64,000 nucleotides of DNA from Ferroplasma acidarmanus Fer1 (GCF_000152265.2 NC_021592.1:930001-994000), one strand, 5' to 3'; positions 52,920-61,582 are shown, counted from the first letter of the stretch. The notes: generated by a model from the letters alone, not told the origin. Numbers and translations are program-made.

Positions 52920-53687
52920 AAGAATTGATTTTCCTATGCCCGAATATTCTTTACCGAGGTACTTATAATCCTTATCATGGCAACACCTGCATTTACTGTT
53001 TCTCTCAACATTTATTTTATTAATTTCAAAATTGAAGGCATCTATAAAATAAATGCTGCCATCTATTCCATAATCCAGTAAAATTTTCACGGCAAGGTTG
53101 ACACCATATGATGCGATTAGGGCCGGCACAGTATTCAATACACCGGTTACTTCACATGATGGCAATTCAGCAGGTTCACTGTTAAAGCAGGCATAGCATG
53201 ACGTTTTTCCCGGTATTATAGCTTTAAATTCACCATACATTTCTATAGCGGATGTAAACACCCATGGTATTCCGTATTTGTCACAGGCATCATTTATTAT
53301 AAATCTGGTGGTCATATTGTCTGTTCCATCAAAAACCAGGTCTGCTGAATTTACCATATAAGCCAGAGAGGAATCAAAAGCACTATTATGGAACTCAACC
53401 TCCACATCAGGATTAATTTTCTGCAATTTTTTTGCTGCTGTTTCCGCTTTGTACTCTTTCAAATCATCCATATCATAAAGTATCTGCCTGTGAAGGTTTG
53501 TAATCTCTATCCTGTCCCTGTCCACAAGTATTAACTTCTTAACTCCTAATCGTGAAAACATCTCTGCCGCAGCACTCCCGGTGCCACCAAGGCCAATTAT
53601 GAGAATAGTTTTTTCGAGAAGCTTTTTCTGGTTAGCTTCTCCAATTTGCTTTAAAACAATTTGCCGCGAATACCTTTTCATGTCCAT
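52914..53687 (-). CDS. E1-like adenylyltransferase (MoeB/ThiF/UbaA)
   Basis: Activates a ubiquitin-like sulfur carrier at its C-terminal glycine (257 aa). Nucleotide loop GLGGTGS (32-38), RQILYDMDDL with conserved Arg, adenylation Asp in FDGTDNMTTRF, zinc cysteines Cys164/Cys167 (CYAC) and Cys233-236 (CRCC), and a candidate thioester Cys178 in ELPSCEVTGVL. The likely partner is the 64-aa carrier next to tRNA-Gln at 14.8 kb, the only one in this window. No rhodanese domain is attached. Confidence 0.9.
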   Translation of the reverse strand: MDMKRYSRQIVLKQIGEANQKKLLEKTILIIGLGGTGSAAAEMFSRLGVKKLILVDRDRIEITNLHRQILYDMDDLKEYKAETAAKKLQKINPDVEVEFHNSAFDSSLAYMVNSADLVFDGTDNMTTRFIINDACDKYGIPWVFTSAIEMYGEFKAIIPGKTSCYACFNSEPAELPSCEVTGVLNTVPALIASYGVNLAVKILLDYGIDGSIYFIDAFNFEINKINVERNSKCRCCHDKDYKYLGKEYSGIGKSILL

Positions 53688-53831
53688 TGGTACTTATTAT
53701 AACAATAACTTAAATATTTTCAGGTTCAATAAATCGATGCCACTCATAGTTTATAATATTAATCTATAATTAATATATGTGTTCTATAATATATAGAGCA
53801 AAATTTAAATATGTAACTATTATAGTCTAAT

Positions 53832-54362
53832 ATGGGAAAGGCAGGTTTGGGGGCAAAGGCCGGCGTTGTTGCAGGCCTTGTATATGGTATTTTAGATGGC
53901 ATATTTGCATATGTAGTGCTGGTAATATTTAAAACGGACGTAATGAAAGTTATGTCTACCTTAGCAGCAAAGGAAACTTCACTGGGCATAAAAGTCACAG
54001 GTGCACAACTATATTCTACAGACCTTACACTTGCACCTGTAGAGGGTATAGTAGGAGGCCTTATTATCGGTATCATCCTTGGCATAATATTTGCTTATAC
54101 ACATAATAAAATACCGGGCAAGAATATGATTATAAAAGGTGAGATTTTTGGTCTTATTTTATGGATTATATTTGATGTGCTTATCGGCGCAGTAGATATC
54201 AGTACATACGGACTTACATATTATATTGCATCCATTGCATTTGATATTATTCCTCTGGTGGTATTTGGATTTATCCTGGGCACACTATATAATAAATGGG
54301 AAGTTAAAGATACACCGGTGACAGATGAGGAATTTAATAAAATGAATTCAGGAAATCTTTAA
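53832..54362 (+). CDS. Four-helix membrane protein, unknown function
   Basis: 176 aa. Hydrophobic helices at about 8-33, 75-95, 103-120 and 132-152; both halves start with Gly-rich stretches (AGVVAGLVYGILDG; EGIVGGLIIGIILG), so it may be an internal duplication. C-terminal tail is acidic. No known family recognised. A TATA-like sequence (ATTTAAATATG) 20-30 nt upstream supports its own promoter. Confidence 0.65.
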   Translation: MGKAGLGAKAGVVAGLVYGILDGIFAYVVLVIFKTDVMKVMSTLAAKETSLGIKVTGAQLYSTDLTLAPVEGIVGGLIIGIILGIIFAYTHNKIPGKNMIIKGEIFGLILWIIFDVLIGAVDISTYGLTYYIASIAFDIIPLVVFGFILGTLYNKWEVKDTPVTDEEFNKMNSGNL

Positions 54363-54414
54363 TATTTTCCTAAGATAACTTAATGCCGGATAAAGAAATA
54401 AATGTAAGATATTT

Positions 54415-55290
54415 ATGGATGCCGATGTAAAAAATAAATATATTCTCGCCGGCAAAATAGGCAGAGATGCACTGGAATACGCTCAAACACTCATAGAGCC
54501 AGGCGCATTATTCTATGATGTTGCAGAAAAAGCAGAGCAATTTATCCGGGATAAGGGTGCTGTACCATCATTTCCGGTCAATTTATCCATTAACAATGAA
54601 GCCGCACATTATACACCATATGAGGGGGACAAAAAGAAATTCAAGACCGGTGACCTTGTTAAAGTAGACCTCGGAGCTATGGTAGATGGCTATATGTCGG
54701 ATAACGCCGCTACCATTGAAGTTGGAAATACCGGTAATTACAGTGACCTGATAGATGCAACAAGGGATGCCTTGAACTCCGCCATAAAAATACTGCGCCC
54801 ACTTATTAATATATATAGAATTGGAGAAGAAATAGGCAATGTCATAACATCCCGTGGATTCAACCCTATAAAAAACCTCGGTGGACATGGAATTAACCGC
54901 TATGATCTGCACTCTGAAATTTTTATACCAAATTATGATGACGGGAACGATGAAACAATAAAAACGGACAAGGTTATTGCAATTGAACCATTTGCCAGCA
55001 CAGGCATAGGAATGATACATAGCGGGCAGATGGGGAATATTTACATTATTGACAAGCCAGGGGTAAGGGACAGGGATGAGATTTTATATAAAAATTTCAA
55101 TACGGCTCCATTCGCCGAAAGATGGGTTTCCAGGCTGATGAAAAATGACCAGGAATATATAAGGAAGAAAATGTCAACAAAATATGTTTCAGGATTCCCT
55201 GTATTGAAAGAACACAGCAAGTCGATGATAGCCCAGTCAGAACATACTATCATGGTATTGGGAGACGAAATAATTGTTACAACAAAATAA
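54415..55290 (+). CDS. map: Methionine aminopeptidase, type II
   Basis: Removes N-terminal Met from new proteins (291 aa). Dinuclear metal site residues: His in NNEAAHYTPYE, Asp in VKVDLGAMVDGYMSDNAATI, His in NLGGHGINRYDLH, and Glu in IAIEPFAS. The terminal SEHTIMVLGDEIIVTT supplies the last Glu-type contact. The ~60-residue insert typical of type II enzymes follows NLGGHG. Monocistronic; convergent with tmk, with no gap. Confidence 0.95.
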   Translation: MDADVKNKYILAGKIGRDALEYAQTLIEPGALFYDVAEKAEQFIRDKGAVPSFPVNLSINNEAAHYTPYEGDKKKFKTGDLVKVDLGAMVDGYMSDNAATIEVGNTGNYSDLIDATRDALNSAIKILRPLINIYRIGEEIGNVITSRGFNPIKNLGGHGINRYDLHSEIFIPNYDDGNDETIKTDKVIAIEPFASTGIGMIHSGQMGNIYIIDKPGVRDRDEILYKNFNTAPFAERWVSRLMKNDQEYIRKKMSTKYVSGFPVLKEHSKSMIAQSEHTIMVLGDEIIVTTK

Positions 55291-55911
55291 TTATTTTTCA
55301 ATAGTTTTATTTATTATATTTTTGGCCTTATAAAGGACATCTTCCATTGGGCTATTTGCATTTATTCTCTCAATTTTTATCTGTTTTTTGGTAAACATTT
55401 CTATATTGCCCAGGAAGTATTCATAGTAATCCTGTATTGCTTTCAAACCTTCCTTCTCCTCCAGAATTGATAATTGCTTTCCCCTGAAATTCAAATTTTT
55501 CCTGCTATTCCTTATTCTTTCCAGAGCAACATCCAGATGAGCATCCAGATAAATTATCATATCTGGCAATTTTAGCATTTTTGACACTTCCAACATCCAG
55601 AGTACCGTTTCCTTCTTATCCCCAAAAAGTTCCTCAATCATGGGCCCCTCATAGGCAATGGACGATGCAAGATACCTGTCGCATATAACATTTTTAAATC
55701 CGTTTATTTCATCCTGGTGCTCCAGCCTGTCATATGTAAACAGGAAAAAATTATAAAATGAATTGAAGGGGGTACTGAGGGTTTTCAGGTTTGCCAGCTG
55801 GAATTTATCTGTCGGCTCCCTGGTGAAGTGAATGTTATCAAATATTTTCCTGAGTGAATTTACAAGTGTTGTTTTTCCTGACCCGTCAATGCCTTCTATA
55901 GTGATAAACAT
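55291..55911 (-). CDS. tmk: Thymidylate kinase
   Basis: Phosphorylates dTMP to dTDP (206 aa). P-loop ITIEGIDGSGKTTLV at the N-terminus, the DRY-type motif VICDRYLASSIAYEG, IIYLDAHLDVALERI, and a lid region RKNLNFRGKQLS. HFTREPTDK carries the nucleotide-contacting TREP. The start at 55911 gives the standard N-terminus. Confidence 0.95.
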   Translation of the reverse strand: MFITIEGIDGSGKTTLVNSLRKIFDNIHFTREPTDKFQLANLKTLSTPFNSFYNFFLFTYDRLEHQDEINGFKNVICDRYLASSIAYEGPMIEELFGDKKETVLWMLEVSKMLKLPDMIIYLDAHLDVALERIRNSRKNLNFRGKQLSILEEKEGLKAIQDYYEYFLGNIEMFTKKQIKIERINANSPMEDVLYKAKNIINKTIEK

Positions 55912-56007
55912 TAAATGGTTATAATTAACGGTTATAAATTATTATTTATGTACCATGTCCATGGGAATTTAAAATAATTATTAATAGTAATTAATTATAA
56001 CATATAA

Positions 56008-56586
56008 ATGCTTCCTAGTATTGAAGAATTAAGAAAAATGCGAAAATCACTGGGTATAAGCCAGAAAGAACTGGCCCGTATCAGTGGGGTCAGCCAATCT
56101 TATATCGCAAGGCTGGAGAAGGGTGAAATCAATCCTGCATACGATAAAGTAAGAAAAATTTTTGAGTACCTCAACAATTCTGGAAACCGTGCCAAGGATA
56201 TAGACATAAAGGCTGAACTTATAATGACAAAAGACGTTGACACATGCGAGATGAACGATTCTATAATATCAGCACTTAACAGGATGAGGGAAAAAGGATA
56301 TTCACAACTTCCTGTTGTAACATCGGATAAGAGGATTATAGGAACTATTACAGAATCCAATATAAACGACATGTTAATAAAAGGGACAAGCATAGAATCG
56401 CTGAAGCATCTCATAATAAAGAAAGTTATGGGCAGCGTTCTCCCGCAACTTGACAAGAATAGCCCTATATCCATGATATACCCGCTTTTAAAATACTCCA
56501 ATGCCGTTTTAATAGTTGATGGGACAGAACTTAAGGGAATAATAACAAAAGCAGATGTGCTTAAAGCAGTTGAAACATATGGGTAA
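56008..56586 (+). CDS. XRE-type HTH plus paired CBS domain regulator
   Basis: 192 aa: a Cro/C1-type helix-turn-helix at 5-58 (RKSLGISQKELARISGVSQSYIARLEKG) followed by two CBS repeats (~70-130 and 135-190; SQLPVVTSDKRIIGTITESN, AVLIVDGTELKGIITKADVL). CBS pairs bind adenine nucleotides, so this is probably an energy- or metabolite-sensing transcription factor; the fusion is common in archaea. It overlaps carS by 8 nt and heads the unit regulator-carS-pth2. Confidence 0.93.
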   Translation: MLPSIEELRKMRKSLGISQKELARISGVSQSYIARLEKGEINPAYDKVRKIFEYLNNSGNRAKDIDIKAELIMTKDVDTCEMNDSIISALNRMREKGYSQLPVVTSDKRIIGTITESNINDMLIKGTSIESLKHLIIKKVMGSVLPQLDKNSPISMIYPLLKYSNAVLIVDGTELKGIITKADVLKAVETYG

Positions 56587-57136
56587 TATAGTACTTTTCA
56601 CATTATACGCAATCATTCTATTTGCTCCTGCGTTCATAGCCAATCCCGGTGCCGTAATAACCGGCGGGCACTGGGTAATAGACCGGGGAAAAACATACAA
56701 AGGCAAACGCATACTCGGGGATGGGAAATCATGGTCAGGATTTATAGGTGGCTCATTTATAGGAATATTATCGGGCATAATAATTTATTATATTGTTATA
56801 GTGTTGAAAATTCCATATCCTGATTACGGAAAAAACATTATAGACGCCATACTCGTCCTTATACCAATGAGTTTTGGCTCACTTCTGGGGGATATGTCCG
56901 GGTCATTCATAAAGAGAAGAATAGGGATGAAGCGTGGCGCTCGTGGGTCAATACTGGACCAGTGGCCATTTGTTATAGTATCTTTCCTGCTAGTATTCAT
57001 ATTTGCAAGGGGATTTTTTATGCAGCTCTATGGAGACCTTATACCTGTTGCTGTAATATTGATTATAACGCCGCCAATACACAGGGGCGTAAATATACTG
57101 GCATATAAATTTAAAATGAAGGATGTTCCATGGTAA
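56579..57136 (+). CDS. carS: CDP-archaeol synthase
   Basis: Membrane enzyme that joins CTP to unsaturated archaetidic acid in ether-lipid synthesis (185 aa). Start MGNIVLFTLYAIILFAPAF is preferred over a Met eight codons upstream. Motifs: ANPGAVITGGHWVIDRGKTYKGKRILGDGKSWSGFIGG and SFGSLLGDMSGSFIKRRIGMKRGARGSILDQ, matching the CDP-alcohol cytidylyltransferase-like CarS family (DUF46). About five helices. Overlaps the regulator upstream and pth2 downstream by a few bases. Confidence 0.93.
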   Translation: MGNIVLFTLYAIILFAPAFIANPGAVITGGHWVIDRGKTYKGKRILGDGKSWSGFIGGSFIGILSGIIIYYIVIVLKIPYPDYGKNIIDAILVLIPMSFGSLLGDMSGSFIKRRIGMKRGARGSILDQWPFVIVSFLLVFIFARGFFMQLYGDLIPVAVILIITPPIHRGVNILAYKFKMKDVPW

Positions 57137-57480
57137 AAATGGTAATTGCTGTAAGAAAAGACCTCGCAATGGGGAAAGGTAAAATAGCCGCCCAGGTGGC
57201 ACACGCAGCGGTAGCTTGCACACTTATTTCTATGAAAAAGAATAAAAAAACTTTTAATGAGTGGTATGAAACAGGGCAGAAGAAAGTAGTTGTAAAGGTA
57301 GATAACCTGCAGGAAATTTATAAAATCAAGGAAGAGTGCAAAATCCTTGGAGTTATAAGTGAAACAATAACCGATGCAGGATTCACGCAGATTATCCCAG
57401 GCACAGTAACATGCATAGGCTTAGGCCCTGATGAAGACGACCTCCTCGATCAGATTACAGGAAGTTATGGATTGCTTTAG
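57130..57480 (+). CDS. pth2: Peptidyl-tRNA hydrolase, Pth2 type
   Basis: Recycles peptidyl-tRNA (116 aa). Conserved MVIAVRKDLAMGKGKIAAQVAHAA, KVVVKVDNLQE, and ITDAGFTQIIPGTVTCIGLGPD match the archaeal/eukaryotic Pth2 fold. Overlaps carS by 7 nt, so translated with it. Confidence 0.96.
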   Translation: MVKMVIAVRKDLAMGKGKIAAQVAHAAVACTLISMKKNKKTFNEWYETGQKKVVVKVDNLQEIYKIKEECKILGVISETITDAGFTQIIPGTVTCIGLGPDEDDLLDQITGSYGLL

Positions 57481-57588
57481 CCATGCATCCTGTTCAAACA
57501 ATTTCCCATATTGAGGTAGATTTGTCGAATATAAACCAAAATTTCAGGAAATAAAAAACTATATATGTTTTATGATTGATGTTATACA

Positions 57589-58647
57589 ATGCAAAATCAT
57601 GGTTCTTCAATAATGCCATTGCATTACGGGCATCCTCCGGAATACCTCTATAAAAGAATGGTAAAACTTGGTGGGATTATATCAGACCTTATGATTCAGA
57701 ATTACAGTGAAAACTTCTTCCTTGAAAAAATTGCAGACCCGTTCTGGTTCCATTCATTATCCCTTGCAATTGGATTTGACTGGAACTCCAGTGGAACAAC
57801 AACTGCTACACTGAGTGCATTAAAAGATCATATCAATAAGGGCGATAGTTTAAGAATTATAGGGGGCAAGGGGAAGCATATGGGAAATATAGGGCAGGAG
57901 ATCGCCAAGATTGAATCCGAAGGAAATGTTGAGGATAAATATCTCTACCGGATAAAGAAGGATGCGAAATCAATAGCAAAGGTCGATGAAAAGCTGCTTC
58001 AGGACGGATTTAACCTTTATATGCAATTTATTCTGATGGATTATAAAGGAAATTATACAATAGTCAACCAGGGAATGAATACTGTTTCAAGCCTTGCCAG
58101 ACGGTACCACTGGAAAAACAATGATATTTCTTTATATGATGATAAACGGAATGGCATTTCTGGCTATGAAGAAAATATTGCACTTGACCTTTCAACCAAA
58201 AAAAGTGAAAAAAATAGGGAAGGAATAATAAATATAATACAGGATAATCCCCTAAAATACAGCAAACAACGTTCTCTTGACAATTTTATGGAATCAGCAC
58301 CTGTTCTTGACATGAATTATAAAATTAACTGGCAGAAAATGAAAGAACTTTACGAGTATAATCCTGGCAAGTTCGATGAATTAATGGACATGCCCGGACT
58401 TTCCAAATCAACTATAAGGGCACTTTCATATCTTGCTGAAATTGTTTATGGAAATAAACCATCCTTTTCAGACCCGGTTAAATATTCTTTTTGCCTTGGT
58501 GGGAAGGATGGCGTTCCAAAGCCCGTGAATATAAACGATTATGATGAAGCTATAAAATTTTATAAGGAAATACTTAACGGAAACAGCAACTATGCAGAAA
58601 TATCAAAGCGCCTTGCCAGAATGAGCTATAGTCTATCCAGTAGATAG
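57589..58647 (+). CDS. DUF763 family protein
   Basis: 352 aa. Begins GSSIMPLHYGHPPEYLYKRM, a diagnostic DUF763 start, with SLAIGFDWNSSGTTTATLSALK and GGKGKHMGNIGQEIA following. The C-terminal region DELMDMPGLSKSTIRALSYLAEIVYG is a helix-hairpin-helix-like segment, hinting at DNA binding. Function is unknown. TATA-like ACTATATATG about 35 nt upstream. It marks the left edge of the accessory cassette at 59 kb. Confidence 0.9.
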   Translation: MQNHGSSIMPLHYGHPPEYLYKRMVKLGGIISDLMIQNYSENFFLEKIADPFWFHSLSLAIGFDWNSSGTTTATLSALKDHINKGDSLRIIGGKGKHMGNIGQEIAKIESEGNVEDKYLYRIKKDAKSIAKVDEKLLQDGFNLYMQFILMDYKGNYTIVNQGMNTVSSLARRYHWKNNDISLYDDKRNGISGYEENIALDLSTKKSEKNREGIINIIQDNPLKYSKQRSLDNFMESAPVLDMNYKINWQKMKELYEYNPGKFDELMDMPGLSKSTIRALSYLAEIVYGNKPSFSDPVKYSFCLGGKDGVPKPVNINDYDEAIKFYKEILNGNSNYAEISKRLARMSYSLSSR

Positions 58648-59091
58648 AAAATCAATTTTTTGCTGGGTACTATTTATATGCAATATTTGGTCTCCTATTC
58701 TAAAACTTGCTTTCTGGAGCCTTACTATTGGAATAACGTGTATGGCGTGTGTAAATAGTCGGTGCAATTTTGATAGTTGTCAATAATATAATTGATGCAT
58801 AGCCAGCAAATACTGATGCTTAAATAGCTGATACTATAGAGACCGTGTCCATAATTTTGTGTAAATATAAACTCTATACTCTCAATGAATTTAATAATTA
58901 AAGAGCAGAGAAAGCCTCGTTTTTTGAAATTAATTCGACTAATAAGTAGGAATAAATTTATTAATGAAACTATTTCTGGATATTACAACTACAGGGTATA
59001 ACAAATAATTTAAATTATATAGTAAGACATACAAAGAATTTGGCTATATAGAAAAGTTTAAATATAATTTATATATATATATATATATATT
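58648..59091. other. Gene-free region before the bacteriocin-like cassette
   Basis: 444 nt with no supported coding frame. It contains an IS-end-like sequence (GACCGTGTCCATAATTTTGT, from 58841) that resembles IS256-family termini and matches 22414-22427 in reverse, and an uninterrupted (AT)10 tract at 59071-59090. TTTAAATATA at 59057-59066 is a candidate promoter for the cassette. Confidence 0.5.
59071..59090. repeat. (AT)10 dinucleotide tract before the cassette start codon
   Basis: Twenty bases of pure AT alternation ending one base before the ATG at 59092. If transcription starts downstream of the TTTAAATA box near 59057, tract length would set promoter-to-start spacing and could vary by slippage. 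Confidence 0.6.
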
Positions 59092-59565
59092 ATGTTTGAA
59101 ATAAACATAGTTGAGAGTAGTGTATTCTACCATAAAAGAACAGGGTTATCTTCAAACATGGCAATTGGGTCCATGCGAAAAGATAATAGGGAGCACTACA
59201 AGAGAGTTGCAAAAGCTATTGTGATGGTATCACTCTTCTGTATGATAGCGGGAGCAGGATACTTAAATATTGCCGGAGTTCCTATTATTGAAGACGCGAG
59301 TCATATGCTTCCCGGAGCACTAGTTAATACAGGTACGTCACATGGAAATTTCTTATATTATTACTTCACGCATGGTCATTTTCCTTCATCATCCACCTGG
59401 TTTAATTGGTTAACTGTTACTATGGGGCTGGAACCCTCGATCGCAACTATTGTCGCTGATGCATTAGGGGCTGCAGGATGGATTACAGCAGCAACTGCAG
59501 ATACAATTTTAGCGGCAAGTGGATATGTTGGTGCGGCCATTGGCGCTGCGATAGCAGCTTATTAA
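59092..59565 (+). CDS. Putative circular-bacteriocin-like precursor (archaeocin candidate)
   Basis: 157 aa. A basic N-terminus (~1-41) leads to a transmembrane/signal segment (~42-62, AIVMVSLFCMIAGAGYLNIAG). A linker with HGNFLYYYFTHGHFP follows, then a C-terminal hydrophobic Gly/Ala-rich segment from about residue 111: GLEPSIATIVADALGAAGWI, TAATADTILAASGYVG, AAIGAAIAAY. The pattern G-x-P-x-x-A-x-x-V-x-x-x-x-x-A-x-G-W-[VI]-T matches the start of circular bacteriocins such as enterocin AS-48 (GIPAAVAGTVLNVVEAGGW). Family identity is by eye. The two following genes support it. A later start (Met23 or Met28) is possible. It could instead be an unrelated exported membrane peptide. Confidence 0.5.
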   Translation: MFEINIVESSVFYHKRTGLSSNMAIGSMRKDNREHYKRVAKAIVMVSLFCMIAGAGYLNIAGVPIIEDASHMLPGALVNTGTSHGNFLYYYFTHGHFPSSSTWFNWLTVTMGLEPSIATIVADALGAAGWITAATADTILAASGYVGAAIGAAIAAY

Positions 59566-59580
59566 TAACATAGATATGAG

Positions 59581-60585
59581 ATGAATAATTTCCAAAAACA
59601 CATAATAATCGGTACATTGTATCCGATATCTATGTTTTTATTTATACCATCAATTATTATTTATCATTTTATACTGTTAATATGGTTACTCACTCTTATA
59701 GGTTCAGAATTTGTAGCGTTTATTCTCGTTTTTTTAACATATCTTATTGACAGGAAAGATAAGGGTATATCGGCAACATTTGCCGAATATCTAAAATTTA
59801 ATATCTATGGGCCACTATTCGTGCTCATATTATTCTTTATGTTCGTTTCCGCATATTATATTATGACTCATATGTATATTGAGACTTTATTATACATAAA
59901 TATTGCATTTGTCATATTCCTACTTCTGGTACTGTTTCAACCAATCTCAAATATAAAATATAATAAGACTCCATCAATAGAAAATAACGAAGACCCAAAG
60001 ATACAGGCAATACTTAAGGTTTTTAAGGATTACAACATAACACCACACATAAAAATAATAGATACAAACAGCGTTAAAATAGCAAATGGATACCAATCGG
60101 ACAAATACTATATTTATATTACAAGTTATCTGTTTTCAAATCTGTCACAGATAGAATTAGAAGCTGTTGTGGCACATGAAATAGGGCATTTAGTCATGAA
60201 ACACAATTTAAAACATTTTTTGATTGACTGGTTGGCACTGGTAATTGGTATTAACGGTTTCCTGTTTGCATTGATTGAAAAAAGATTTTATATACTGATT
60301 CCTATCTCAATCGCTTACCTTTATATTTTTATCATATTGATATTTCCATTATTACAACGGAAAGATGAAGTTAAAGCCGATCTGTTTGCCTGTAAAGTCG
60401 TAGGCTCAGATGCTGTTAAATCAGCTCTTGTGAAGATAGACAACCTCAATAAGACCCCGTTAAAGTTTAGTCCTAAGTACATGTATACTTTTTCTTTAAC
60501 TCTCGGTCATCCATCTACCAGTGTCAGAATAAAAAAAATCAATGAATGGAGTTATAAGCATGGTGAAGAAAAATTCCCAAGTTGA
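59581..60585 (+). CDS. Membrane M48 metallopeptidase (HtpX/Ste24-like)
   Basis: 334 aa with about six helices (two at 10-55, one each near 77-97, 102-122, 213-231, 236-256). Zinc site HEIGH at 199-203 in VVAHEIGHLVMKH; the third ligand is Glu263 in KDEVKADLFACKV. The catalytic loop is therefore complete. Usual M48 roles are quality control of membrane proteins, but placement 15 nt after the peptide gene makes it a candidate maturase or leader peptidase for that product. It overlaps the next gene by 26 nt. Confidence 0.85.
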   Translation: MNNFQKHIIIGTLYPISMFLFIPSIIIYHFILLIWLLTLIGSEFVAFILVFLTYLIDRKDKGISATFAEYLKFNIYGPLFVLILFFMFVSAYYIMTHMYIETLLYINIAFVIFLLLVLFQPISNIKYNKTPSIENNEDPKIQAILKVFKDYNITPHIKIIDTNSVKIANGYQSDKYYIYITSYLFSNLSQIELEAVVAHEIGHLVMKHNLKHFLIDWLALVIGINGFLFALIEKRFYILIPISIAYLYIFIILIFPLLQRKDEVKADLFACKVVGSDAVKSALVKIDNLNKTPLKFSPKYMYTFSLTLGHPSTSVRIKKINEWSYKHGEEKFPS

Positions 60586-61582
60586 AGTAGCAACTTTCTT
60601 TCAAAGGACATTTGCATACATTATAGATCTAACTCTATTAATTTGCATAACATCATTTATTCTTTATCCTTTACATAAGCAGTTTGAGCTTTTTGATTTA
60701 GTGGAAGTTTATTCCTATGGCACTGCTGGAATTACTACATCATATGCCGATAAATTACTGATTTCATCTATAATATTTGTTCTTGTTTCATTTGTATATT
60801 TCTTTTTTGAAATATATGGAAATTTCTCATTGGGAAATAAGCTTGTCCATGGCAAAATAGTTTTATTGAAAACGAATAATAATTATATAAGCAAAATATT
60901 AACGAGAACCGCCATCAAAGCATTCCCAATTGCAAATATTGTAGATTCTCTCGGTTTGCTAAGGAAAAGAGAAAAGCCACAAAAATTTACTGAACAGGTA
61001 TTCCATATATTTTATGTTGATAATGCTAAAAAGAAGCATATATATGATTACATACTTATATCAGCAATATTGTATTACCTCCCATTATTCACTATATCTA
61101 TCATAACTTTAATGATTGGTAAAACATATTTTTCAGGTGGCTCTGGTTCGATAGCACCCTATCACAATCCCACATTTAACCAATTGAATAATATACTAAT
61201 TGGGAATAACACATCGTATGATCTTCAATTGGAAATTGGTGGGCTTTTTTTGTTAATACCTACAATTTTTGTATTATACACTTCCTCACTACTGGAGGGG
61301 TCTATAATGGGTATGGCACTTCTTGGGAATAAGTACACTTTTGCGGATAAAGTCCTTCCACAATTTTTCCCGGAAACCTTTGCATATGTTTTAGGAATCG
61401 CATTTGCAATGTGCGTGGTTACAATTGTAACCAGTTTTTTAGAGAATTACATTAAAGGAATCAGCTACAAAAAGTTTCAAAGCATTTTAAAAGCACAGAT
61501 ACCTATGGGAGTATTTTATTTTGCCACTTCTATGTTTCTCATATTTATCGCCGCTAATATAGAATCTTATATGTTAAGGTAA
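60560..61582 (+). CDS. RDD domain fused to SpoIIM/DUF95-like membrane protein
   Basis: 340 aa from the Met at 60560, behind GGAG; an in-frame Met six codons earlier lacks this site. The N-terminal half is RDD-like: FFQRTFAYIIDLTLL with Arg-Asp, then FFEIYGNFSLGNKLVHGKIVLLK. The C-terminal half (165-340) resembles SpoIIM/DUF95: FLLIPTIFVLYTSSLLEGSI, PQFFPETFAYVLGIAFA at the place of the PHGxxE block, and a last helix ending FIAANIESYML like AxxIEA. DUF95 proteins are required in circular bacteriocin production and immunity. Domain calls are by eye. Confidence 0.6.
   Translation: MVKKNSQVEVATFFQRTFAYIIDLTLLICITSFILYPLHKQFELFDLVEVYSYGTAGITTSYADKLLISSIIFVLVSFVYFFFEIYGNFSLGNKLVHGKIVLLKTNNNYISKILTRTAIKAFPIANIVDSLGLLRKREKPQKFTEQVFHIFYVDNAKKKHIYDYILISAILYYLPLFTISIITLMIGKTYFSGGSGSIAPYHNPTFNQLNNILIGNNTSYDLQLEIGGLFLLIPTIFVLYTSSLLEGSIMGMALLGNKYTFADKVLPQFFPETFAYVLGIAFAMCVVTIVTSFLENYIKGISYKKFQSILKAQIPMGVFYFATSMFLIFIAANIESYMLR

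Noticed and set aside
57780-57815. ORB-like TCCAGTGGAAC inside the DUF763 gene
   Set aside because: It is coding sequence for WNSSGTT, has no G-run and no GTGTATTTC prefix.
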